Positions 51,559 to 62,989 of a stretch of DNA of 64,000 nt are shown in pieces. Location: the NCBI RefSeq assembly GCF_008831285.2, contig NC_045141.1:20456848-20520847 (forward strand), in the 5' to 3' direction. The notes below the pieces were generated by a model. That model searched no databases. It was not told the DNA's origin and saw only the letters and a program-made list of their open reading frames with translations. Each line of letters begins with the position of its first letter. Position 1 is the first letter of the stretch. Source of the stretch: Nymphaea colorata. Its lineage: Eukaryota > Streptophyta > Magnoliopsida > Nymphaeales > Nymphaeaceae. Made by a program: the position numbers and the translations under genes.

Positions 51559-53820
51559 TTAAGACGTAGGCCCGTTGATAATACACAGCTCATACGTCGG
51601 ATCCCAATGCAATTATGTTATGCGCCCCAAGAGAAAGAGGTCGCTTTTGCCAAGAAGCCTGTTTCCTTTGGTACCTAAAGATGTGACGGATACAACTAAG
51701 CCGGAATCGGAAACGAAGCAGTTGCATGTTCATTCATCTAATTTGGGTAGGACATCCCACCATATATATATTTTTTTAAATCAGTTAAAAAATAGTTATC
51801 CGATTAAGAAGCCAGGTTGAATTCAGATGTAAAAAATGACATTTGGTTTGATTCTCATTCAATTTTGAATAAATATCCCATGCATACCCAATATGCATCC
51901 TCTTCAAAGCCAGTTCTTGATATATCACAATGCTGTTTGCATTCTGTTTATTGGATTCAAGTTCAGAAAGGTATATTAAGAGGATGTTTGATTGTCTCAT
52001 ATGTAAGATCCGAAGTGACAGAAGGTCTCTTGATCTTAAGTTTTATAAGCGCTTAAAAATGTTTAATTTGCACCTAAAAATTTGGTTTCTTCTTTTTCTT
52101 TTTCTTATTAATCAACGAAATAAATGATTGATTGTTTCCTTCTTTTTCCCTCCATCCAAACAAGCTGTTAGAGTGAGCCTGCTTTCAGCCATGCCCATCA
52201 GCTGATGCGTAGCTTTTGATGGAAATGACAAGGAACATGGCATAAGAGAGCTCTTAACATTCATGTGTTCCAGTCTGGTTTGTAGTCGGTCTAGCCCTTC
52301 AAACGAGTGGACCGTGGAGGTTGCCTGCCATTGGCCAACATTCATGCTTATTCAAGGAGATGCTGGAAACGTGGCGGTCGCCGGAGATGGCTGCCAGAGA
52401 CTTTGCTGTCGATCTCGATCAGCAGGTTGATCATTTTTCGCCATTAATACAGAAGCTAGGTCAGGTCATTTCCAACTCTCTGTTGAAAAGCGACCTCCAA
52501 CTTCCAGCTTTCTTCATTCCATGGCGACGGTTTTACAGTCATTGTGTCTGTGGCGACGGGTGATGGCTACGTGGTGGAAGAGTCGCCGGTCGCGGAGGGC
52601 ACGGCGAATGGAGAGCAGGAGCTGCCGCGGGCTGGCGGAGTTGGTTGGGCTTTAATTTTCCGACAGCGACCCGCGGGCCTCATCAGATCATTTAAAATAT
52701 GATTCAGCCATTAATTCTGCTGTTTGGGATTGGCGACCTAACTCCTTCCATCCACCCAACTCCCACCTTGGTCAATTTATCATGGTAGCTCAAAGGTTAG
52801 TGTCTGTTTCTCAACGGTTCAGTTCCAAGCGGAGGAAAGAGGCCATGTCATCTTCTTTCAGTCTACATTTTTCCAATTTCCAAACGAAATTCTGGAAGGT
52901 GATGTTTTTTGTTTCATCTCCATTTTGCTAATGGGGTTTGATCCCACCTTCTCTCTTTACTAGCTCATGCTGATCACAGGTCCAACAACATCTTCTAGTT
53001 AGCGTACAAAGTTTTGAAAAATTTCCTGTAAAAAGTTCCATCTGCTTTTGCATCTAAAGAAAGTTGATTTCACAGTCTCCGTGCCTGCCTGGTTTCGATT
53101 GACGTTTCAAACTTCTCTTCCCAATGAAGGCCAGAATATCGAATCGTGTCATGGCTTTGGCTCCTCGCAATCCATTGGAAGCATTTAATGAGTTACGATC
53201 AGTGGCAGCCAAAAAGTTTAATTTGCTGTCCAAAACTTTTATTGAAAATTAAAAGACACTGAGATATCAAATTATATATATGTTCCTGTCAAGTTTCCCC
53301 ATCTCTTATATGTGGATCTGCCACCGCATGATAATTATATGCAGCAACAATGTTATCATAACATGTTCATTGAGAAATCAAAGTCTATTTCATGAGAACT
53401 GAGAAGCCCATAAGAAGTGCAGTCATATCCTGATGATGCATGCTTCCCAATGAAGGCAGTTGGAATGGACGACATATAGAAATGTCTCGGACCATTTATC
53501 CGACCTAACAAGTCACACATTCCATGCCTAAGTACTGTAGACAATACAATTTTCATGTCTCAAATTAACAATACATATATATACACACACATACATACAT
53601 ACCATACATGTATAGTTTCTAGTTTCGGACACCTTCAACCGATCAATCTTCCGGTAATGTTCTACTGTACGTGAGCTGATGATGTTCTAATATTCGGTGG
53701 ATGCCAGAGCTAATCAGGCAATGTTTCAATGTATGCGCTCCGGTTCATTGAAGAAAAAAATATTTCAAGTGAAGAAATCTTCATTTGGATTTAAAAAATA
53801 GAATCAAGCTGCTCCAATTC

Positions 53821-53826
53821 TTTATT
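53821..53826 (-). terminator. Polyadenylation signal of the polygalacturonase gene
   Basis: Canonical AATAAA on the minus strand, about 160 bases beyond the stop codon. Confidence 0.55.
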
Positions 53827-53987
53827 TGTAATACATTAAAGAATTCCATTGTACAGATTATTCACAACAACATTGATTGATGGACCCGAGACAAACACAA
53901 ACTAGATCTGACGGTGTGGACAACTAAACATTACAGACGAAGCAACGATAAATACTGTAGAGTTGTATATATGCATTCTCAAGTATA

Positions 53988-55838
53988 CTATTGCAGACAA
54001 TTTATTGGTGGAACCACGCCCGTGCTTGCGCTCCCATATGCATATTCACAATAGGACTTCGAAGGCTTGCTCATGTATGTTAGCTGCACATTTGATACCT
54101 TGATCCCTTGGCACGGTGTGCTTGAACTGCAATTAAAGGTTACCGCCGCTTGTGTTGCAGATGTCCCTTTTATGTTGTTGTACGTTATGTCTGAGATCTG
54201 AACTCCAGAGCTCTGAAACAAGCAAGAACATTGACGATCAATTTACCATCTACAAGATATAAATTAGAGATACAAGTATACATGCATCTCATCGTCGTCA
54301 TCAACTCTGTAAGGAATACAGTTGAAGACAAAATCAAATCCTGATCATGTCTAACTTTTCTCTAGCAGGTGATCTTAACAAGACATTCAAATCTCTCACT
54401 GTTGCGGCTAAGATTTGTGAATACTGTAAGAAAAGAGCATCACCTCCGCAGGGCAGTCGATGTCGTGTGGACAATAGTGCTGGTCTATGATGATGGGATT
54501 ATTAACACCGTCCATGGTGGCTCCATCATACGTTATTCCTTTAGCAAAACTACTGCTGCTTCTTGCCCACGATTTTATTCTCAGCCCATTCGTGGACCCT
54601 GAGAAAGCGACATTTTTCACTGTGACATTTTGTACCCCAGCTTCATCTGCAGACTTTCCGAGGCTTCCAATACTGCCACATACACGAAAAGCAACTTACT
54701 CAGGAAAATCACACAAGAATGTTGAAGAAGAAGCCAACTGATGAATGTTGTCCCCTCAGACTGACGAATTGAAGTAGTCAGGGATTTGTTTTACCTTATC
54801 CCATGTCCTGGACCGCACGTCACTTTCTCTATCCACAGGTTTTGAGTTCCCGGACCAATGGATATGCAATCATCTCCAGTCTTTATAACAGTGTTCGTGA
54901 TCTTCACACCCGTCGATTCCTCCACGTGTATGCCATCCGTGTTCGGGCTTGATCCAGAGGCGTTGACCTTCACTGCATCTACTTGTACATTACTAGATGA
55001 GTCGATGACAATGTGATAAAGCTCACTGTCAACTGAGGTGAGGCTTGTTAACAGAACATCTTCCACATTGTTGAAGAGGAGGGACTGCGTTAATGAAAGG
55101 AAGAGAACCATCGATCAGAATCTTACTCGAATATGAAAAAACCATCATGTGGAATTTAATCATGTTGAGTTAAATGACTTGCAAGTTTACGTGGACAACA
55201 TTTAGTTTAGAATGGAAATAGTGCATAAAGACGACTGTACATTAGGTTAGGGTGTGTTTGTTTCACCGTAAATCTACGGAACTTCACTCCAACCTTAAAT
55301 TCATTTTCTTTTTTTACATGTAACATGGATTTAAGATCCATGTTACTGCAAAGCTATCAAACACAACTTTAAAGAGCTTACTTACCGTTGCACCGGATGG
55401 GCATGTCCCTGAGCCTGCCTTGCAAGCCCACAACGCCGAGCCCTTGCCGTGGAGATATCCGCCTTGGATTGTCAGCCCCTTCACCCGGTCGAACTTCAGC
55501 CAGTAACCCTTAGCTCCATACAGAGTGTAGTTGGAAGAAGCAACCAGGTAGCCGTCGATTTTGACTGTGATGTTGCCATTTACACAGGGACCGGAGAAGA
55601 GAGTCGGGTGCAGCAGGTACTGCCCGCTCGGCACATACATTGTGGTTGCAGAACTTGTTGCAGCAGCACACATGGCCGACCACGCCTTGAGAAACGCAGG
55701 ACTGTCGTCGGTCACTGCATCGGCCTTGGCACCATAGCTCAGAACGTTGAAGGTCTTCTCTGCTCCAGTCACTGATTGGAGAAGCACCGAAGGAAGGAGA
55801 AGGGCCATGAGGATGGTAGTTGCAGGAGCAGTCCCCAT
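53988..55838 (-). CDS. Polygalacturonase, glycoside hydrolase family 28 (secreted)
   Basis: Four exons on the minus strand (55838-55386, 55084-54795, 54672-54444, 54212-53988) splice with GT-AG introns to 398 residues, the usual length. A signal peptide is evident (hydrophobic core ILMALLLPSVLL, cleavage near VTG-AEK, about residue 25). All four GH28 signatures are present: NTDGIH (199-204), GDDC (221-224), GHGIS (244-248) and RIK (278-280). The catalytic aspartates Asp201, Asp222 and Asp223 and the catalytic-site His245 are kept. The enzyme hydrolyses alpha-1,4-galacturonan in pectin in the cell wall. The overall sequence resembles the pollen/exo-type clade, but mode of action is not provable here. 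A TATA box lies about 90 bases upstream of the ATG. No defect seen. Confidence 0.95.
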
Positions 55839-55924
55839 GGTAGCAAGAAGAGTGCAAGCAGAAATGTCGTCTTGCTAGCTAGCTAGTTTGTGAATGTTGA
55901 TGGGAAGGCTTCCCGTAGCTTAAT

Positions 55925-55935
55925 CTATATATAGG
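55925..55935 (-). promoter_or_regulatory. TATA box of the polygalacturonase gene
   Basis: CTATATATAG on the minus strand, about 90 bases before the ATG at 55838. Confidence 0.65.
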
Positions 55936-55939
55936 GACC

Positions 55940-57472
55940 TTGGCCTTGGCGTTGGTGCTTAATTTGATGTTTACGTAGTGCATGCATGAGGGAAGGACTA
56001 AAAAGAAGTTTGGTGATTGATGATCACTAAAAGAAGAAGAATCGCATTTCAGTACTGCAACCTGCGAGCGATTGATTCTTCTTCTGAAATTGGACATCGT
56101 AAGAGGAATATAGACAGCTAGCGTTTTGAATTCTTAGAAGGAAACTGAATCTAGATACATGTGGAAAACTGTATCTAAGTGAGGAGTTAATTTCACATTT
56201 GAAAGATAGTTTTTGCGTAGATAACTACAATCAGAAGGCCGAGATAGAGAGAATTGCAGAGGTGTTCACATGTTAAAGGTTTTCCCCATTCATACGAGAA
56301 GCTAAGAGCTTGGAATCAAAAGACTTCCCCAATATATACGTATCTGTTTTGGTGGTTTTAGTCCTTATCTAGCTAACATTATGCATGAGAAGATAGTTAA
56401 TTTTAAGCATGAAAGAATCATGCGCATGGCAGTCGAGAGGATGAAAAGAAGAGCCGTTAGGGTATCTTCCTTAGTGTAAACATAAGATGGTATAAGAGAT
56501 TAATTTCCAAAAGATCATCGAACTCCCCCAAGAAAAGAATTCGATCCAGTATTGAATTTACAAGGTATATTGGCGTCGTTTTCCATTTGGTCTCTATCTT
56601 CCCTTGGACGAGACATTTTCGAATTCGAAGTGCGATGTGGATGACATAATTATGAAGATCAAATCGACGGGAAGTCAACGTTTACGGTCAAGAGATAAAA
56701 AGGGATTGTCATCTTCTCTTCTTTTCTCTTTCTTTGTGGAATGTTTGTCAAACCTCATATGAAAATTAATCTATGTTTAATCAACACATATACAAGTTTT
56801 TCCTTTTGACAATAGTTAGATTTATGAAAGTCAAGGAAAAAAAACTTGTATATGTGGTACAACATCACGGAATGTAAGCCATACGAAGCAAAACTTAATC
56901 TGATTGTTGTAACAATTTTAGGAATCAATCTATGTAGTGAAGCTGAGTCGAGTTAACCGAGTTTTTACAATTCAAACTCTACTCGTTTAATATTTTGAGC
57001 ATACATTTGAAATCAAGATCGATTTGTTTATAGACAAGTTGAGTTGAAGAGTTTTAACAATGAAATTTGAAGTTTTTACAATTTAACTCGACTAGTTTAA
57101 CATTTTGAGCATACATTTGAACTCAAGATCCATTCGTTTATCGACAAGTTGAGTTGAAAAGTTTTAACAATGAAATTCGAAGCCAGCTTGAGTCGGCTAA
57201 ACTCCAAGGACCATGTACAGTGTCGTGCCTAACGAGCTCTGCTCGTGTCCGGCCTTAGACCGCAGAACAAACATTTCGTTGGGTGGGCTAAGGTTCGTGT
57301 TCGAACCTATCGCCGTTGAAACCCATTCCCATTTCCGTGAGTCCGCAGCCATGCCGACGGCCCAACGGAGATCCCTTCCTTCCCACCAGCGGCTGAGTGG
57401 GAGTCGCTTCCATCGTCTGGTGCTTGGAGCTACCCATCTTTAATCTGCAGCTTGCACTTCTTCTTCTTCGAA
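55940..57472. other. Shared upstream region of polygalacturonase and PPR genes
   Basis: Divergent promoters should lie here. From 56245 on it belongs to the left arm of the inverted duplication. It contains a tandem duplication (56960-57180) and a short upstream frame (57351-57443) whose stop precedes the PPR start. Confidence 0.6.
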
Positions 57473-58958
57473 ATGGTGAAAGTGGGCAATCCCAAACGCT
57501 CGTCGAATGGCCGTTCTCCTAAAAAGCGCCCGAAGGAAGCATCTGCGTCCACCGCCAAACCATCCACTGCGTCTCCGACCCTGCCCCCAATCCCTTCTGT
57601 CAAGGGCGGCGACGACCATGGCATCGCCCGAAAGCCTCCGAGGCAGACCTTCCCCTCCCACCTGGACTTCCCGGACCTCCCCCAGAGGATCAGATTGCTC
57701 TGCGAACTCATCGCCGAGACGCCGGCTGAGAACATTGAGGCTGCCCTCGCTAAGACCCACATTCCCATCTCCCCTGAAGACGTCGAGGTCGTCCTCAAGC
57801 TGTCCTATGGCTCCCCCAACGCCGCCGTCAAGTTTTTCCGGTGCGTTCTGCATAGGGTGCGGGTGAACCCCTTCTCCTGGAACCTGGTGGTAGACGTTTT
57901 GGGGAAGAACTATCTGTTCGATGAGATGTGGGACGCCGCGAAGTCGATGAAGGCCGGCGGCTTCCTCTCTGTCTCTACCTTCGCCTCCGTCTTCAGCAGC
58001 TACGTGCAGGCCGGCCGCCTCAACGAGGCCTTCATGACCTTCGACGTCTTGGACCGGTACGGCATCCCCAAGGATGTGGTTGCCGTGAATTCCCTCCTCA
58101 GCGCCATCTGCAGGGGCAGGGAGACGTCGGAGGCGCTCGAATTTTTCGACAAGATGAAGGGGAAGGTCCCGCCGGACGCTGATACCTTCGCCATACTGCT
58201 TGAGGGCTGCGAGAGGGAAGGGAACGCCGCTAGGGCAATGACGACCTTCGCCGAGATGATCAGTCGGATGGGATGGAATTCAGAGAACAAGTCGGCCTAC
58301 GACGCCTTCTTGACCACTCTGGTCAGGGCCTCTGAAATCGAAGAGACTGTCAAGTACCTAAAAGCGTTGCAGAGCCGAAATTGCTCGCCTAGCATGAAGT
58401 TCTTCCGGAACTCTGTCAGTTTGCTCGCTGAAAGGAATGACCCTAAGGCCGCCTCTAAGCTCTGGGATATCATGATCAGTAGCAATTTGCTGCCCAATGT
58501 GACAATGTATAATACGATGATTGGCTTGTTCTGTCGAGCGGCCGATGACATGGTCGATGATGCTTACAAGCTCCTGGATGAAATGGCGTTTAATGGCGCA
58601 TTCCCAGATTCTATTACCTACAATACGATCTTCGAATGCTTGATTAAGAGGGGGAAGACGGAGGAGGCAGCTAAATTTTTCGTCGAAGCTAAGAAAAACG
58701 AATGCCATCTTAGTGATTCTGTTTCTGCATCGGCGATCAAGTTCTTCTTCGAATCAGACGACCCTGAAACAGCCATTGAGGTATGGACATACATGGCCGA
58801 GAGTGACATTAACCCTAGGGAAGAAAGTGCGAATACTTTGCTCACCTGTCTTGGCGACCTTGGTAGGCTGTATGAAGTGCGAAAATTCTTTGATGTTGTA
58901 ACTGATAGCGGGATTTATATACACTCTTCGACAATGGTTAAATTGAAGAGGACGTTTG
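56245..58958 (+). repeat. Left arm of a large inverted duplication
   Basis: Reverse-complementing 61378-64000 gives a sequence matching this arm almost continuously. The match runs from 'tagagagaattgcagaggtg' at 56245 (paired with 63998) to 'gaagaggacgtttg' at about 58958 (paired with about 61378). Non-coding parts are clearly diverged by small indels; the coding part is highly similar. The arm contains the PPR upstream region and nearly all of its reading frame. Confidence 0.93.
56960..57180 (+). repeat. 111-bp tandem duplication found only in the left arm
   Basis: Two adjacent units (56960-57070 and 57071-57180) share 'cattttgagcatacatttga' and 'gacaagttgagttgaa'. The right arm has a single related unit (about 63180-63270), so the doubling followed the arm duplication or one copy was lost there. 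Confidence 0.85.
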
Positions 58959-59038
58959 TGGATGCTGGGAAAGGGCAGTCGTATGAAAGGATTGCTAGCA
59001 GGTGGAAGGCACGCTCGGATGGCATTAGAAGACTATGA
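57473..59038 (+). CDS. P-class pentatricopeptide repeat protein, intact copy
   Basis: A single exon encodes 521 residues from the ATG at 57473, chosen because the upstream frame lacks another ATG. After a basic, Ser/Pro/Lys-rich N-terminus (1-50) that could serve as an organelle targeting region, a helical leader (DLPQRIRLLCELI...) precedes about ten tandem PPR motifs from about residue 125 to the end. Examples are VNPFSWNLVVDVLGKNYLFD, VTMYNTMIGLFCRA and SITYNTIFECLIKRGKTEEA. There are no E, DYW or SMR domains, so it is P-class. Such proteins bind specific organelle RNAs, usually mitochondrial or plastid, and affect processing or translation. It is broadly like Arabidopsis At1g77360-type proteins; the target RNA is unknown. 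Nearly the entire gene is duplicated in inverted orientation at 61.4-62.9 kb. Confidence 0.9.
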   Translation: MVKVGNPKRSSNGRSPKKRPKEASASTAKPSTASPTLPPIPSVKGGDDHGIARKPPRQTFPSHLDFPDLPQRIRLLCELIAETPAENIEAALAKTHIPISPEDVEVVLKLSYGSPNAAVKFFRCVLHRVRVNPFSWNLVVDVLGKNYLFDEMWDAAKSMKAGGFLSVSTFASVFSSYVQAGRLNEAFMTFDVLDRYGIPKDVVAVNSLLSAICRGRETSEALEFFDKMKGKVPPDADTFAILLEGCEREGNAARAMTTFAEMISRMGWNSENKSAYDAFLTTLVRASEIEETVKYLKALQSRNCSPSMKFFRNSVSLLAERNDPKAASKLWDIMISSNLLPNVTMYNTMIGLFCRAADDMVDDAYKLLDEMAFNGAFPDSITYNTIFECLIKRGKTEEAAKFFVEAKKNECHLSDSVSASAIKFFFESDDPETAIEVWTYMAESDINPREESANTLLTCLGDLGRLYEVRKFFDVVTDSGIYIHSSTMVKLKRTFVDAGKGQSYERIASRWKARSDGIRRL

Positions 59039-60780
59039 ATCTTTTCTCTGCTTGTACACCATTTCCTCATCAAGTAATGAAAAAATTGTTGCTGCAAATG
59101 TGATTTTCACACCTTTCGTAGATGATGCTTGGAAGACAATGGTTTTTATATGTAACACAGAGGTGTTGGTACCTCCAGATTTGATAGATAAATTCGACTA
59201 CACTGATTTAGTATGGAAAGGAATTACAGAGTCAAGAGTTCATACTTCTGTTGTACTCCATCAGCTTTCTCTTTACCCCTTGTATGGTCCATCATTTATT
59301 CTTTCTGTCTTATGACTTTTTCCTTATATCTTTGTGCACGTTCCTATTTCCTTTTCTCTTTTCTTCCTCATCACCTTATTTGAGTAGATTGTACCTCTTA
59401 CTCCAGTAAAATACTTGGTGTTTTTCTTTTTGATTCTGGAATGATGCAAAATTGTGCCATGTTCTTTGGCTTTTGTCGTTCTTTTGTCTGCTGGTGCTGA
59501 AGGTACCATTTGCCAAAAGCTGCTTTATTTGTTTTTCTCTTGTATATTTTGCTTGTTTATGCATGTTGTGAGATGGCTTAGCTGCTTACCCAACGTCTAC
59601 AGCGTGATGATGCGTTCATTCACATTATTGTGTTTTCCCTTTATGTACCGAAGGTTGCTCATGTTTCTAACATGGTCTGACTGAACTTGCTGTTTCTTTA
59701 TTATTCATGGATAGAGACTAATCTATAAGGTGCAATTCTTCTGTCTTTGCATCTTTAGTACAGTTCATCTTTCCAACAGAAATGGAAGACGGACATTTTC
59801 AGACATTTCACGAAATTATTTAGTACTCCTGGTTTCCCAAATTTAACCCCTAACTACGTTTCTCTTCTGGACACATTATTTTGCTGTTGAACTGCTTGTG
59901 CTTTAACAGAAGAACAATTGGTAATCTCCTTTGATCAACAATAGTTTAAGTATTCATCTCTTGATTCTGTTTGACTTTCTTTGTTTCATTAGTAATATTC
60001 CACTATGTGAAGCGAGGTCTACCTGCGCATCCACTGACAGATTTTTTTTTTTTTTTAAAAAGAACTTCCTTTTGGCATCGTGATCTAATTGCTGCTGACT
60101 TCCATTAGATAAGCAAGATTTCAGTTGCTTCTCAATGCGAGTGGAGAATATCGGTTATGAAACTGCAAGAGGCTAAGCTTTAATCACCAATGAATTTCTT
60201 CCTGGTTGCTGGGATGGAGTCTAATTTTATCTAAATGATAAGTTCGGTAACCAAACTTTTGCAGTTGTCACTTCAGCAACTTTATTTGATCGGGGAGGCG
60301 CATCTATATTCTAGTTTAATTTCTGAAAGTGCCTTGCAGTTCTCTGACCTTCTGCAAGGTCTGAGCTTTTGTTTCTGGAAACTCCACATCTCAGAGCTGA
60401 AGAATTGCATATAGATTACTAAATTACCGACTCGTTTCATACATTGTTCCCTGGTTATATTCCACTCCTTTTCTCCATGATCTCTCCCTTGCTTTCCACC
60501 AGATTTCTGTGCCACGCTAATATATGTAAATTACAATAAAAAGTCTTTACAGTCGCATTCTTGTTTTAATTCTGCGTCATTTCCCATTTGCATGAACGTC
60601 GTTTTCGTTCATTTCTGCTTCCTAAAACAGTCTCTCCCCACAATTTCAGTTTTACTTGTCAAATCCTTTTAATGCTCAAGGAATTCACTCTATTCCCTTT
60701 ATGCGCTGCCTTCTAATGTTCATGCATCAACTTATGCTTTAGAGATCACTTTTCATATCCTAATAGACACTGTGATATAA

Positions 60781-60979
60781 TGGACTTCTACCTTTTTTTT
60801 TTGATTCAAGAAATGGATGTTTGTGGAGTAAGTTACAAATTACTTGCTTCTGACAGCATCATTTTTTCACCCTTGTGATTACCTTTTACTAAGGAACCAG
60901 TGGGTCTCAAAGATCGACCTTGTATGGTGCAACGCCACCTTGTATGGTGCAACGCCAAAGTACAATTACTCCACTCTAG
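60781..60979 (+). repeat. Copy of the SHH2-like 3' flank block
   Basis: It matches 36756-36979 in direct orientation over about 200 bases, lacking two short internal segments. It has one extra 20-base tandem unit ('ccttgtatggtgcaacgcca' twice, 60918-60957). Confidence 0.85.
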
Positions 60980-61168
60980 TGAGAGTGAGAGCCGATAAAA
61001 TGAAAAATATATAATAAAATTTGGGGACAAGACGTCTCCAATTTCCTAAATACAAAAGGGATGCAAAAACAAAAGCAAAAAGATGAAATATACAATACAA
61101 TGCACAGTGAGAAGTAAGGTGGTGTGGACAGAGAGGAAAGAAGGAGTGACACCGCTGCAAGGCGCCTC

Positions 61169-61248
61169 AACCGAATGGCAAACTGAACATCCCCGCACAA
61201 GACGAGCCAACCGAATGGCAAACTGAACATCCCCGCAGAAGACCAGCC
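61169..61248 (+). repeat. Two tandem copies of a 40-bp unit
   Basis: 'caaccgaatggcaaactgaa' followed by 'catccccgca' occurs at 61169 and 61209, with 'caagacgagc' versus 'gaagaccagc' as the difference. Confidence 0.9.
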
Positions 61249-61253
61249 AAACC

Positions 61254-61370
61254 AGCCAGTAATTTGGAGAGAGAGAGGTTCATAGGTGTGACGGTATCTC
61301 TTCACCTCCGCACAAGACGAGCCAGTAATTTGGAGAGAGAGAGAGGTTCTTAGGTGTGACGGTATCTCTT
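61254..61370 (+). repeat. Near-tandem copies of a GA-rich ~50-bp unit
   Basis: 'agccagtaatttggagagag' plus 'ggttc.taggtgtgacggtatctctt' occurs at 61254-61302 and 61320-61370. Its right half also matches 37.64-37.67 kb, directly after the (GA)n run there. The second copy ends a few bases from the right-arm boundary. Confidence 0.85.
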
Positions 61371-61377
61371 GTAATAG

Positions 61378-62851
61378 CAAACGTCCTCTTCAATTTAGCC
61401 ATTATCGAAGAGTGTATATAAATCCCGCTATCAGTTACAACATCAAAGAATTTTCGCACTTCATACAGCCTACCAAGGTCGCCGACAGGTGAGCAAAGTA
61501 TTCGCACTTTCTTCCCTAGGGTTAATGTCATTCTCTGCCATGTATATCCGTACCTCCGTTTCAGGGTCGTCTGATTCGAAGAACTTGATCGCCGATGCAG
61601 AAACTGAATCACTAAGATGGCATTCGTTTTTCTTAGCCTCCACGAAAAATTTAGCTGCCTCCTCTGTCTTCCCCCTCTTAATCAAGCATTCGAAGATCGT
61701 ATTGTAGGTAATAGAATCGGGGAATGCGCCATTAAACGCCATTTCATCCAGGAGCTTGTAAGCATCATCGACCATGTCATCGGCCGCTCGACAGAACAAG
61801 CCAATCATCGTATTATACATTGTCACATTGGGCAGCAAATTGCTACTGATCATGATATCCCAGAGCTTAGAGGCGACCTTAGGATCATTCCTCTCAGCGA
61901 GCAAGCTGACAGAGTTCCGGAAGAACTTCATGCTAGGCGAGCAATTTCGGCTCTGCAACGCTTTTAGGTACTTGACAGTCTCTTCGATTTCAGAGGCCCT
62001 GACTAGAGTGGTCAAGAAGGCGTCGTAGGCCGACTTGTTCTCTGAATTCCATCCCATCCGACTGATCATCTCGGCGAAGGTCGTCATTGCCCTAGCGGCG
62101 TTCCCTTCCCTCTCGCAGCCCTCAAGCAGTATGGCGAAGGTATCAGCGTCCGGCGGGACCTTCCCCTTCATCTTGTCGAAAAATTCGAGCGCCTCCGACG
62201 TCTCCCTGCCCCTGCAGATGGCGCTGAGGAGGGAATTCACGGCAACCACATCCTTGGGGATGCCGTACCGGTCCAAGACGTCGAAGGTCATGAAGGCCTC
62301 GTTGAGGCGGCCGGCCTGCACGTAGCTGCTGAAGATGGAGGCGAAGGTGGAGACAGAGAGGAAGCCGCCGGCCTTCATCGACTTCGCGGCGTCCCACATC
62401 TCATCGAACAGATAGTTCTTCCCCAAAACGTCTACCACCAGGTTCCAGGACAAGGGGTTCACCCGCACCCTATGCAGAACCCACCGGAAAAACTTGACGG
62501 CGGCATTGGGGGAGCCATAGGACAGCTTGAGGACGACCTCGACGTCTTCAGGGGAGATGGGAATGTGGGTCTTAGCGAGGGCAGCCTCAATGTTCTCAGC
62601 CGGCGTCTTGGCGAAGAGTTCGCAGAGCAATCTGATCCTCTGGGGGAGGTCCGGGAAGTCCAGGTGGGAGGGGAAGGTCTGCCTCGGAGGCATTCGGCGG
62701 TGCCATGGTCGTCGTCGCCCTTGACAGAAGGGATTGGGGGAAGGGTCGGAGACGCAGTGGATGGTTTGGCGGTGGACGCAGATGCTTCCTTCGGGCGCTT
62801 TTTAGGAGAACGGCCATTCGACGAGGGTTTGGGATTGCCCACCCTTGCCAT
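61378..62851 (-). pseudogene. Inverted, truncated and frameshifted copy of the PPR gene
   Basis: Read on the minus strand from the ATG at 62851, the frame matches the intact PPR protein for about 50 residues (MARVGNPKPSSNG...). It is then broken by a one-base deletion near 62700 (GCCGAATGCC where the intact copy has GCCCGAAAGCC). The main body continues in another frame from 62693 with very high identity. Near the C-terminus there is an in-frame loss of a Phe codon and of two codons in the AIEV region. A two-base deletion (CTGTCGGCG against CTGTCTTGGCG) then shifts the frame to an early stop at 61470. Homology ends at about 61378, so the last 26 or so codons are missing. A 24-base tandem duplication lies just upstream of its start (62899-62945). 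It is unlikely to make a full PPR protein. Confidence 0.88.
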
Positions 62852-62898
62852 TTCGAAGAAGTGCAAGCTGCAGACTAAAGATGGGTCGGTCCAAGCAA

Positions 62899-62945
62899 CA
62901 GAGGATGGAAACAACCCCCACAGAGGATGGAAACGACCCCCACTC
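62899..62945 (+). repeat. 24-bp tandem duplication
   Basis: 'cagaggatggaaac' followed by 'aaccccca' or 'gaccccca' occurs twice in a row. The left arm has no such doubling at the matching place. Confidence 0.85.
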
Positions 62946-62989
62946 AGTCGCTGGTGGGAAGGAAGGGATCTCCGTTGGGCCGTCGGCAT

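Larger units (their letters stand above)
50795..53987. other. Intergenic region between FAO and polygalacturonase
   Basis: It includes the FAO 3' flank, a 71-base tandem duplication (51.4 kb), and a GC-richer patch at 52.3-52.7 kb with a short plus-strand frame (52321-52563) of no recognised family. The rest is AT-rich sequence. TA/CA microsatellites occur at 53.57-53.61 kb. Confidence 0.5.
59039..61377. other. Spacer between the arms of the inverted duplication
   Basis: The first part (59.04-60.78 kb) is T-rich PPR 3' flank without a recognisable gene. From 60781 it changes character: a block shared with the SHH2-like 3' flank, then purine-rich unique sequence, then local tandem duplications up to the arm boundary. 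No coding region is supported. Confidence 0.65.

Noticed and set aside
52321-52563. Short GC-rich frame at 52.3 kb as a gene
   Set aside because: 80 codons, no recognised family, no partner exon found.
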